This document shows positions 46,500 to 56,209 of a stretch of 64,000 bases of DNA, piece by piece. Origin of the DNA: Mactromeris polynyma (taxonomy: Eukaryota; Mollusca; Bivalvia; Venerida; Mactridae); NCBI GenBank assembly GCA_032209605.1, contig JASFXZ010000038.1, forward strand, positions 1,922,001 through 1,986,000, in the 5' to 3' direction. The notes under the pieces are model-generated. The model saw only the letters and a list, made by a program, of their open reading frames with translations, had not been told where the DNA came from and did not search any database. The number at the start of each line of letters is the position of its first letter. The stretch's first letter is position 1. Position numbers and translations under genes: made by a program.

Positions 46500-47350
46500 T
46501 AAAGATTCTATCAGAACACGTAGGATCGCAGCGGAACGGAGCACAGAATGAAACGGAATGGAACAGACCTGAACAGAACATAACAGAACTGAACAAGTAA
46601 CAGTACAGAGAACCGGACAGAAAAGAGAACGGAGAAAGTTGAACGGAAAACGGAGAAAGGAGAACGGACAACGGAGAAAAGAGAACGGACAACGGAGAAA
46701 GGAGAACGGACAACGGAGAAAAGAGAACGAGCATCGGAGAAAAGAGAACGAACATCGGAGAAAAGAGAACGGACAACGGAGAAAAGAGAACGAACATCGG
46801 AGAAAAGAGAACGGACAACGGAGAAAAGAGAACGAACATCGGAGAAAAGAGAACGGACAACGTAGAAAAGAGAAAGGACAATGGAGAAAATGGAACGGAC
46901 AACTGAGAAAGGAGAATGGACAACGGAGAAAAGAGAACGGACAACGGAGAAAGGAGAACGGAGAAAGTAGAACGGACAAAGGAGAACGGACAACGGAGAA
47001 AAGAGAACGGACAACGGAGAAAGTAGAACGGACAAAGGAGAACGGACAACGGAGAAAAGAGAACGGACAACGGAGAAAGTAGAACGGAGAAAGTAGAACG
47101 GACAGAGGAGAACGGACAACGGAGAAAAGAGAACGGACAACGGAGAAAAGAGAACGGACAACGGAGAAAGGAGAATGGACAAAGAAGAACGGATAAATGA
47201 GAAAAGAGAACGGAGAAAGGAGAACGGAGAAAGGAGAACGGACAACGGAGAAAAAAGAACGGACAATGGAGAAAGGACAAAACCGAGAACGGAATGGAGA
47301 ACTGAGAACAGAACAGGGTGGATCGAAACGGAACAAAATAGAACGGAACA
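46500..47350. repeat. Polypurine minisatellite, 21-bp GAGAACGGACAACGGAGAAAA units
   Basis: Roughly 35 variants of GAGAACGGACAACGGAGAAA, mostly 21 bp (some shortened to 12-15 bp), flanked by looser AACGGA/GAACAGA degenerate repeats. The plus strand is almost pure purine plus C and contains no T across most of the core. Because units are mostly multiples of three and lack stop trinucleotides, all three minus frames and several plus frames stay open for up to about 300 codons (SFLRCPF-type peptides). These are not genes. Confidence 0.85.
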
Positions 47351-47788
47351 AATGTATTTACAAACGCAGTTACATTATTAGGAATCCTGAACTTTACGTG
47401 AATCATACAACATACCGGTATATGATTCTGTTGTATCAAACATCAGTATTACAATATGCAATGATTTAAATGTGCAATGACATTAAGTTCTAGCACTGGA
47501 CCGCATATCTCTGGTAATACCGCAAACGTAATGATATTGTTATAATTTATTATGTTCCCTACTTAAGTTACGATTAATACTCTGAGAAGCTCTATATAAA
47601 TGAACACATAGACCCATCTTAACTTTTCGAAAGAATTCAGGTATTAATAAAACAGGAAGTACAAAAATTAATGTTAGTTTTTTTTCAAGAAAGCCGTTTG
47701 TAGCTACTATTAAAAGCAAAGCTGGTTTGGGAGGTCCTCTCTTGCATTCTTACAACCAGCGCTAGAACTTATCTACGAACGCGTAAAA

Positions 47789-47993
47789 TGTAATTATATA
47801 AACATAGAATAGCATGCATTCACACGGAATGTAATTATATAAACATAGAATAGCATGCATTCACACGGAATGTAATTATATAAACATAGAATAGCATGCA
47901 TTCACACGGAATGTAATTATATAAACATAGAATAGCATGCATTCACACGGAATGTAATTATATAAACATAGAATAGCATGCATTCACACGCAA
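47789..47993. repeat. Tandem array, five 41-bp units
   Basis: Units start TGTAATTATATAAACATAGA and end GCATTCACACGGAA, five in exact succession, the last with GCAA instead of GGAA. 5 x 41 = 205 bp. Starts 62 bp below the 48.1-kb gene's stop codon on that gene's 3' side. No spacers, so not CRISPR. Confidence 0.9.
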
Positions 47994-48054
47994 TTCAGAG
48001 TTCGCTTATAGGATTACAGCACTTTCCGAATATGATCACATTTATAAGAATGTT

Positions 48055-48477
48055 TTAAAACAAACTTATTCTCGTATCTTCCCTGACAATGGTTATTTTT
48101 GTATCCATAGCAACGTGTTGCTGCTGTTGCTGTGATGACTCTGGGTTGTCGATTTCTTCTAGTTCTCTTATATATTCATCATGAATTTTCCTTTTTAACA
48201 AATATGGTCTACAAATCCCAATTACGAATATAACTAGAAATATGATACCACCCACTGTGAAAATACTTCCCAGTAGAAAGAAGTCAGTGTTTGAATGTAC
48301 AATTCCAGCTATGAGAAAGCCGATGGCCACGCCCAATGTGAACACTAGAACGCATATACCAACAGCAATACTTGACGTTGTTGAATGTTTATACTCGAGA
48401 AACATCCGCAGTTGGCGCTTCCTCGACCTTCTTGCAGCGTCTGGCTGCTTTTGTTTCGTGGTTGCGGTAACAGGCAT
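48055..48477 (-). CDS. Small two-helix membrane protein (140 aa), family member 3
   Basis: Single-exon ORF from ATG 48,477. A basic N-terminus (RRSRKRQLRMF), helix 1 about 37-60 (AVGICVLVFTLGVAIGFLIA), the loop HSNT, helix 2 about 65-88 (DFFLLGSIFTVGGIIFLVIF), then a charged tail with HDEYIRELEEID and a run of five glutamines (a CTG-type repeat at 48,118). The second helix matches members 1 and 2 motif for motif. No signal peptide. Tail length and composition differ from the other members, suggesting the shared part is the membrane module only. Function not recognised. Confidence 0.75.
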   Translation of the reverse strand: MPVTATTKQKQPDAARRSRKRQLRMFLEYKHSTTSSIAVGICVLVFTLGVAIGFLIAGIVHSNTDFFLLGSIFTVGGIIFLVIFVIGICRPYLLKRKIHDEYIRELEEIDNPESSQQQQQHVAMDTKITIVREDTRISLF

Positions 48478-48502
48478 GATGACAATCTATTGCTTTCCTT
48501 CC

Positions 48503-49115
48503 GGTGTTTCCGTATGACTTCGGGTAATTCCGTAAAGTTAGGAGCTTCCTCTAAACTACGTCGACGCTATTAATCCATACACAATGCAACAAGGTATAAA
48601 TAAAAAAGTGCTATGATATGGTTGTATAAGTTGCAAGTCCCAGGAGCAGAAAACATATCTTGTCATTGACGAAAATAACAGGCATTGTCATTAAGTAGCA
48701 TTGCATTGCCTAACAGTGTTCACAAACGAATAAGATACATATATATCAAAATCGTTTACTTCTAATAGTTTAGCATATTTATTTGTATAACGCTTTTGAA
48801 ACAAAAGTAAACACAACTATAAGTTAACATGGACAAAGCAAAGTGAACTTTTGTTGACTTTTCAAATTAACTGTACTAACACAAATACACATTGTTGCAA
48901 AAGTGAATGATTGATTAGAAAATCAATATTATGTCACATACTATAAAACATATTATAATACATAAACAAAAGAAAAAAAGATACTTTAACTAGAAACACC
49001 GAACTCATAACCATTCGGAAAATTTGGTACAATAAAGCGGCGTCTTGCAATTAGCCCGTATGTACATGTATAATGCACTCATTCGGAGGTTTCCGTATGT
49101 CTTCGGATATTTCCG
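48503..49115. promoter_or_regulatory. Repeated TTTCCGTATG-CTTCGG-TTCCG motif upstream of family member 3
   Basis: GTGTTTCCGTATGACTTCGG + GTAATTCCG at 48,503-48,532 and GGTTTCCGTATGTCTTCGGA + TATTTCCG at 49,088-49,115. A partial match (CGGATATTTCCGTACCACTT) is at 36,419. Could be a shared regulatory site or a repeat end. Confidence 0.25.
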
Positions 49116-49919
49116 ATGAGTTGAGAATATTCAGCTGCGTCATGTCATTAAATATTCAAAGCACATAATTATGTATATTTGGCACAAAACTTGTCTAAAT
49201 AAAAATATTAATCGGAATAATAACGAAAGCGAACTATTTAGTTAAAGTGAAAAATGGTGTGTTAGCGATATCCCAATGTTTTATGTGACCAATCAGCCTA
49301 ACAGCGGTTTGGAAATGAAACGGAAGAAATGCCCTGCAAGATAATGTAGGCGGAACACACTTTGAGTCGAATTCGTTGACCGGGATACGGTAACCATAAC
49401 AAATAGTGTGGATTTTTCTCACCCTGGTTAATAGGATTTAGACGTCTGGATATAGTCATACATGTACTATAGCTATTTCTGTTTGGAATAACATTCTGCG
49501 AATTGTTTCACATCTGATTTAAAATGGGTAAAACTAAAAGTCATGTTCATTATAAAAACAATAGTTTATTAAAATCTAATACAAACTTTACAGCGCATAC
49601 TTAATCAAATAATTCACTTGACACATACAAATTAACAATACCTAGAGGCGAACAACCCCACACATGTTTGTTGATGACAACACTACCAACACATGTAATC
49701 AATTACTAAATATTTTCTAGCAAAATGTCATATAAATAACCTGGTCACAGGTGTTTCCTGCACAGATGGTAAGGTGAGTTTATTTGCCCTTCATCAAGTT
49801 TGAGTATGTACATAATGGGTGCAAAATGTGGGAAATACTTTTTTCTATTTTTTCCCATATCGGTTATACTTCTAAATCGAAAGACAAACATCGACGGTGT
49901 ATCGATTACATTTTAAAAT

Positions 49920-50330
49920 TCCTTTAATCAACTATTAACTTCTATATTTCTGTGTGTTAATGTGTGTATGTCCTACACAACTAAATGTCCGACATAGATT
50001 TTTCATGATAACAAGATACCATTTAAGTTATTAATCCATATTTTCAACTTCGCAGCATTATATTATATTGCCGACATTTGGAATGCACTTTCCACTAGAG
50101 CACTGTTTAACTAGAGGCCGACTGCAAAGCAGCGTTACGCTATATTGGCACATTTTAGACGGTATCCAATCTCCATTCAGAACACCTCGTACAATTCAAT
50201 GAATCGTTGTTCCGTATGAATGGCCGAGGTGTTCCGATCGATATTTGTAAGTGTGAATCGAAAATCGATTGAAAGAAAAAAGCGCTTATATATCGATATT
50301 GATTGTCTTAATGGCATCCCTAGGAATACT
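49920..50330. repeat. Diverged hAT-like MITE piece
   Basis: 'TTAACTTCTATATTTCTGTG ... CATGATAACAAGATACC' matches the interior of the 32,926 element. The right edge 'TTAATGGCATCCCTAG' resembles a TAGGGATG-type end. No gene recognised from 49,120 to 50,880. Confidence 0.4.
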
Positions 50331-50887
50331 TTTAATGCTTCGAAATGACTAAATGCCAAAGTGGTCAAGGGGTAAGTACTGTGAAGCTACCTAGGTAGCA
50401 GCCATCGATAAGTTGTAAAAACTTTTGTCTCAATCGATGTAAAATATGTTCCTACTAAACCAAATTCCGTCCCGCTCATAATGTGATCCATTGTTTATGA
50501 TGATATGTGACGTAATTTCGTCTGGGGCGTTTTTTTGTTTTTTTATTATTACAATATATACTTGTTGGACAACTTATATTTTTCAGGAAACATATACAAA
50601 ATGTATATTATTATCAAATGCTGTAAGAAAAATATCTGTCTTTAGAAACGTATTCTATATTTACTTTCGTTCATGGAATAAAGTCATGTTTTGAGGAACA
50701 CGAAAAATCGGTCCATGACGCTACCGGGATGGAAGTCATAAACAGAATTGGCATAGGGTCCAATTTCTTATTTGCTTTGTAATGGGGCTTTAAATCACAT
50801 ACATAGCCGGGGTCATGCAGTGATCGTTCCAACACTTAGGGTGAAGGTCGACTCGAGGGGTGCACATGGGTAGAAACACTAACCTTC

Positions 50888-50955
50888 TGTTAGCCTGATG
50901 GATAGCTTCCTCCCTTACACTGTCTATATATCTCAGTGGGGTTCGAACCCGCAGT
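50888..50955 (+). repeat. tRNA-derived SINE head at the duplication edge
   Basis: 'TAGCCTGATGGATAGCTTCC ... GGGGTTCGAACCC' supplies A-box and B-box-like sequences. The near-identical duplication (50,951 and 60,621) begins just after the B box. Confidence 0.5.
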
Positions 50956-51229
50956 GGTGAGGGGCTGGTGATTTGAAGTCAGCTCCCCCATGGAGGTCCT
51001 ACAAAGTCCTTAATTGAAGACATTACTTGCAAAACAAGATCTTAGATTCTTCTTCTACACGTATATTTATAATTGATCTATTAACTACAGTTACAAAAGT
51101 AACATGAACCATGACATCTGTTTAAAGTCATTATTTCTGTACATACGTGGCGTGAGGTGTGTCACAAAGCCACTTATCACCCAGCGGTGATATGGTATTT
51201 GATAAATGTTCTTTTTTTAATCTAAATGC

Positions 51230-51237
51230 TATAAAAG
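51230..51237 (+). promoter_or_regulatory. TATA box of ten-cysteine gene, copy 1
   Basis: TATAAAAG followed by GAGCAGG. The 5' UTR exon probably starts about 30 bp on and ends at 51,304 (CTTAAG|GTAAGT); the UTR intron ends TTTCTGCAG at 52,275, nine bases before ATG. Conserved in copy 2. Confidence 0.7.
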
Positions 51238-51935
51238 GAGCAGGTCTGGTTACAGCAAACAAACCAGGCACCATTTGAACCACCTAGTCACCTATTTGCT
51301 TAAGGTAAGTTCTTTTCACGGAGGATTTTATAATTTTTTTGCTTAACTTGCGCTGCTCTGTACTTTCAATGCTTCATATTTTAGAATTGTATTAAAAATT
51401 ATTTTCGAAAGTTTTGTAGATTCAATTATTAATAAATAAATTAATATTTGCTTTTTATTCACATATTATCAACATACGAATTTTACGTAAAATATGTTGG
51501 TATCAGCTATCCACATCCTGTGAGCATCATAGCTAGACAATTTCAATTTATATTTTTGTCAACATAATTACATATTGTCTTAAAAAGTGTTGGGAGTTGG
51601 GACCAATGTATATATTGGTACAAGTAAGAAGCGCATATTTGATATGCATTAATGCAGATAGAAATATCTACTAAAGAACAAGAACAGAATAACTAGACAT
51701 TTCAAGTATTTGGCCATTGGAATTATTTAATGATTAGTGGTGTATACTATTTAAAAATACCTTGTACAACAATATCGCTTTTCCGGAAAGCGCGAAAGCT
51801 CTTAAAATGGCTTTATTCGACACTATAGAACACAGAGCGAGCAGTTAACATGTTTGCTTTAGCTTTATTTTATTTTTCAAGCGATCTTAAATATACAGGT
51901 GGAATAACAAACTGTCATTTGTTACCTTTCGTGTT

Positions 51936-52195
51936 ACTAACATTATTTTGCTATTTGCATATCAGTGTTGAGTAAACCAATCAAATCTTACGTTAACCAT
52001 TAAACCAACTTCTCAGTAACCGAACAACGTTTGTAACCTATACGAGGATTGGTTAACGTTTCGATAAGCGGTACGTTACCTTACCAAAATCCGCTGAATT
52101 TCGGTGAAATAACCGAAATCCATTTTGGAACTGGAGTGACCATGTCAGCATTTTTTATGTTGCACAATAAATCTTAACCTTCAAATTGCGCCGAC
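51936..52195. repeat. Dispersed 'GGTTAACGTAAGATTTGATTGG' repeat, copy C (inverted)
   Basis: Reverse orientation of the copy at 4,152: CTATTTGCATATCAGTGTTG ... CAAATCTTACGTTAACC ... CTTCAAATTGCGCCGAC. It sits in the 5' UTR intron, about 90 bp before the coding exon. Confidence 0.6.
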
Positions 52196-52283
52196 AAAAC
52201 TTGTTCAAGATATTTCTTGTTTAAGCATATTTTGACGGGGAAATTTCAAAAAAGTTTACGTTTTTCTTTCTGCAGTATCTACA

Positions 52284-54570
52284 ATGGCACAATTGACCGT
52301 CGCTTTGTTGTTTGTTGTGGCTCTGGCCTACGTTGTGGCTGATGAATGCATTGACGCGTGAGTAACTTTCTTACCATCATACCGTTTCATCTTATAGTTT
52401 TTTGAGTGCGTCATTAGATACTTACTATATAATAGTCTTGTTATTCAAATAAAACATTTTAAAGAAGAGCCCAATACATCGTAGATAATTTAATGCTAAA
52501 ACATACTTTACGGAGGAACTGTGTCCAGATTGTATTGTAAAATTGGACATTTTAACGAGTCAACATAATTGAATCGGCGATTTCAGACATATGCGAATCG
52601 CCGAAATGTATTGTTACCTGTAATAGTCGACTATGTGAAAGTTGACTTCCATTCGCCTGTTACTTACATCTCTAACAGTGAATGTGATAAGATTTTGCAT
52701 AATGAGGGATTAATATGTTGTATTTTGTATACAGGGATTGTCCATGTGGCCAAGTCTGCAATGAAGGCGCATGCGTTGATGGTAAGTATCAAACGGTATC
52801 CGAACATTTCGAGGGGTTAGCGCCAAAATATACCATCCCCTTTATATATTTATATGGAGAGGTAGCTGGTTATGACACGAACACCTCGATTTAGTTTATG
52901 ATATTTGGATACATTTTTTTCGAGCATGTTTTAAAACAGGAAATAATTTTTTTATACTTTTGTTTCGATTCAAGCATAATGGCATGAAAACCTGATCAAT
53001 GCACTACTCACAGAAGAGTTTTCTTTATAATTTGAATGCAGTAGAACTTCTCCAGAGCAACACTTTGTGAGGTGCAAATTTTGACTGTGTTTACTTTGAG
53101 GTGTTTGCTCTAGAGATGTTAATTTGATAGTAAATTCTTACTAAAGGAAAACAATGATACTGTCGGTGAAGAGAGGTTATTAATAACGAAAGGTTAAATT
53201 TATAATAAATTCTTAATGTAGGAAAAATTGTTGTTGAATAGATAATTTTACTCAAGAGCGGGCCGCTATGAAGTGGTCGCACTGTAGTAATTTAATCATT
53301 TTTAATTATTTAATCATATATTTTACGCAGGATGTAAAATCTACGGCCAGTTTTTCGCAGTGGAAACTGAAGCTGAAGTAATGGGACGAACGTGCAAATG
53401 TGGAACAGACATGGACGAAAATGGAAGATTTGCAGGAGTGAGTACCTCACTTAAATACCACCCAAATAATAGGACCACCTAAAATTAAGAACACACTTTT
53501 CAAGTCCATTTTCACTGTTTTTCTCTTCATTCAACCTCAATATCAGGACCACCTTAATAAGAAGACCATTTATCAAGGGTCCAAAGTGTGGTCTCATTAT
53601 TGAGGTTTTACTGTATAATTTGTAACACCGTTTGCAAGGACATCGATGGCAATTGAGACATAGAACATGATATTAACTACTGTATGCCTAGAAAACATTT
53701 TGTGTCTTTTAAATTTTTGTGTTGGCATGTTGTCGTGATATCAAAGAAGTATTTTTATGTTGATGAAATTTCACGACTTTTCAATTTGCGAAAAGTTCTA
53801 GTATTACAGTAAAATGAACAACGTATCATCATCACAATTAGGCCAGGGCTCTAGCACTCCACTTGCCCGACGTCCCGAACTAGTATAATGCTCCATCGGG
53901 CTACAAACAGTTGAGTTGAAGTTAGTCCCGAACAAGCCTCACTTGTAAAATGACAACATGGGTTTTTCCAACAAACATTGCCTGTGTATCTGAATATTGT
54001 GAAAAATCCTTGAGATATATTCAACTAATACGGAGGCGGTAACAAAATCATGACTATATCCTAGTCCGGATTTTACAGATTTTACGTTGATTGTCAATAA
54101 GTTACAGGGGCGTAGCTTAGCTGAAATTGATGTGTAGTCCTAGTTTTAGGGGTCTCCGTCGGCATAGTCCCCCGGAAAAAATGTAGCTAGATCGTCAGAG
54201 ATGCGTTTTGTGGTGTATATTTCGTTCCGGTTAATATGTTAACAATAACATGAAAACATGCATTAAATATCTTATTGCAGTTTTGGGCAGTTTAGTATTC
54301 GATTGTTTGTCCTATAGGAATGTTCAATCATGATGACTGCTTCCTGGGCTACTTACCAATACTCTCGCCTTATTCAGGAATGGTTAAGTTCGTTATTTGG
54401 CCTCGCCCACCAAGTCTAGAAGGTAATGGTCAGTGCGAATGTTTTGTATATGTTATTTTATAGTTATTTAATGTCTTTAAACTGAATTTCAGTGCGAAGA
54501 AGGTACAGAATTTGTCATCCCCGATGAAGCAACCGCTGGAGATATGTGGACGAAAAATCCAAACTGTTGA
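52284..54570 (+). CDS. Small secreted ten-cysteine protein, copy 1 (101 aa, complete)
   Basis: Coding exons 52284-52357, 52735-52781, 53331-53437 and 54493-54570, GT-AG introns, phases 2/1/0, 306 nt ending TGA. Residues 1-19 (MAQLTVALLFVVALAYVVA) are a clean signal peptide. The mature ~82 residues contain ten cysteines spaced C-x4-C-x-C-x3-C-x4-C-x3-C-x19-C-x-C-x12-C-x23-C, enough for five disulfides; it is acidic (E/D-rich). Segments ADCPCGQVCNEGACVDGC and GRTCKCGTDMDENGRFAG define the pattern shared with the minus-strand paralogue at 58.5-60.0 kb. Secreted. I do not recognise the family: knottin-like or growth-factor-binding-like folds, defence or matrix roles are all possible, none is shown. 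TATA box, 5' UTR intron and poly(A) signal (54,640) support a real gene. A pogo-like MITE sits in its last intron. Confidence 0.85.
53445..53613. mobile_element. pogo/Tigger-like MITE in last intron, copy 1
   Basis: Right end ...TTATTGAGGTTTTACTG then TA. Left end decayed (TAATAGGACCACC). Interior matches the 45,051 copy. The same insertion is in copy 2 (63,175-63,343), so it predates the duplication. Confidence 0.6.
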
Positions 54571-54639
54571 GAATATTCAGCTGACGACTTGTCTGATCAC
54601 TACCTCAATGACCTGAACTCTAGCCGTTTGTTGAAAATG

Positions 54640-54645
54640 AATAAA
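54640..54645 (+). terminator. Poly(A) signal of ten-cysteine gene, copy 1
   Basis: AATAAA, repeated as AATAAATAAAT, 70 bp after the stop codon. Confidence 0.7.
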
Positions 54646-55016
54646 TAAATATTATATCTGCATTCCAAGATGGTGTTGCGTTGTTCATATTTATTCAAGA
54701 TGTATAAGTGTTTTAAATTAATGTTTCGGTTAGCAATATCAGAGTATCGCGTTGAATGAATAAAACATCACCACCGACCCATTCAAGAAACAAATCAAAT
54801 CCTCCAGGCGATATATGCATATGAAAATGGAAACACTAGTTTGTGTCTAGTCTATCTTGATGAAATATCCACCACTTTCACTTGTCATTTTTATTTTGAA
54901 ATCCGTAAAGACATTTCAATGTCATTTGTAGACATGTTTTGAACGGTATCTTCTACACATTGATGCTGCTATAGTGCTCAGCCATGGCGATTTATACTGA
55001 TAAAACAATAATAATA

Positions 55017-55191
55017 CAGTCAGACCTCGTTTAGTCGACAACATTTTATCCGAAGACTTGGCATAATCCATAGCAAATATCAGGCACCGGTGTATCTTAG
55101 GCACGTCAAATTGAAATGAGTTATTCGAAACCATGTATTATTCGAAATAAAATTTCGAACCCAATGAATTCGAATGAACGAGGTCCGACTG
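55017..55191. mobile_element. pogo/Tigger-like MITE (175 bp)
   Basis: TA-flanked; CAGTCAGACCTCGTT left and, inverted, CAGTCGGACCTCGTT right, very like Tigger ends. Internal TTCGAA-rich motifs. Confidence 0.75.
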
Positions 55192-55604
55192 TAGTTTTAT
55201 TTTCTCGATTTCAAACAAACATGGTTTACTCAATGACTCTCTTGACGACAATTGTTTGAATTATCTTAGACTGGTACTCGACGTGCTGTTTTGTACAGCA
55301 ATAAAAGCGTGACAAGGGCAGGTAAGTCAGACTTCCTACAATATGTGTCAGAATTGCCTACCCTAGTACGCTTCAACATAATCTTCTACGCAGTGGTCTC
55401 CCTTTAACACTAGAGGAAATGAGCACTGTGCGGCGCGTGGTTTCAGCAATGTTTCGGCATCACGTGACACTATAGAACAATATAATAGAAACACATAAAC
55501 TTTCAACGCTTGTTATATAAAAACGTTATTATTCACTTTAAGTGATTATCATAAATCTACAACACAACTATAGAGTCACAGTCTCAATAACCTTTAATAT
55601 GAAC

Positions 55605-55690
55605 CATAAGCCAGCCCGATTAGCTCAGTCAGTAGAGGACTCCACTGCCATTTTGGATAACAGGAGATTGTCACGAATTCTTTTCCTTCT
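55605..55690 (+). repeat. tRNA-derived SINE head, decayed
   Basis: GCCCGATTAGCTCAGTCAGT + AGAGGACTCC is an A-box head; the B-box region is degraded (GATTGTCACGAATTC). Not a functional tRNA. Confidence 0.5.
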
Positions 55691-55785
55691 ATACAGTGTA
55701 TTACGTATATACATGTATATATATTTATATTACAAAAGGAGATAACTCATGACACTCTCCTGTGTGTTGGATTATATCCAAAATC

Positions 55786-55999
55786 ATTGGTTCTCCACCT
55801 CTGACTCATGGTTGAAAGTTGTCAGTATCACGTGGAAGAAAAGGTTTTTACTGATTGTTAACCCCACTGGTAAGTTAACTGACCGCCGTGCATTGGTTCT
55901 CCACCTCTGACTCATGGTTGAAAGTTGTCAGTATCACGTGGAAGAAAAGGTTTTTACTGATTGTTAACCCCACTGGTAAGTTAACTGACCGCCGTGCAT
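55786..55999. repeat. Tandem duplication, 2 x ~106 bp
   Basis: ATTGGTTCTCCACCTCTGAC starts at 55,786 and 55,892. Both units run through GTATCACGTGGAAGAAAAGG to CTGACCGCCGTGCAT with no difference noticed. An isolated CTGACCGCCGTGCAT recurs at about 56,187. Contains a CACGTG site in each unit. Confidence 0.85.
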
Positions 56000-56209
56000 T
56001 ACAAAATCCCGTTGAAAACTTCGTAAATCTCCCAGCATAATATGATGAAATATCAAAATTATAGAGATGAAGTTTGAATACAGAAATTCAGTGAACAGTT
56101 TGTCCATATTTTTGTTGCATAAGATATTATACGAACAGGTAAGTACTAGTTGGTAACTTATGAGTACTAATTCTTGTTGGTTCGACTGACCGCCGTGCAT
56201 AAGAAAGGA

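Larger units (their letters stand above)
50951..54270. repeat. Segmental duplication, copy 1 (~3.3 kb)
   Basis: Begins GCAGTGGTGAGGGGCTGGTG, repeated at 60,621. Contains promoter, 5' UTR exon and coding exons 1-3 of the ten-cysteine gene. Aligns to 60,621-64,000 with offset 9,669-9,730 bp. The true right edge is unknown because copy 2 runs off the window. Confidence 0.9.

Noticed and set aside
46452..47439. Minus-strand ORFs of 251-316 codons in three frames and plus-strand ORFs up to 147 codons
   Set aside because: All derive from the stop-free 21-bp polypurine minisatellite; similar repeats are open in several frames at once, which real genes are not.
47789..47993. CRISPR-like array
   Set aside because: Units are contiguous with no spacers, and the genome is eukaryotic; a simple tandem repeat.
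52569..52820. 83-codon ORF overlapping exon 2 of the ten-cysteine gene (and its twin at 62,299)
   Set aside because: It reads the exon in another frame; the spliced frame conserved with the minus-strand paralogue is the real one.
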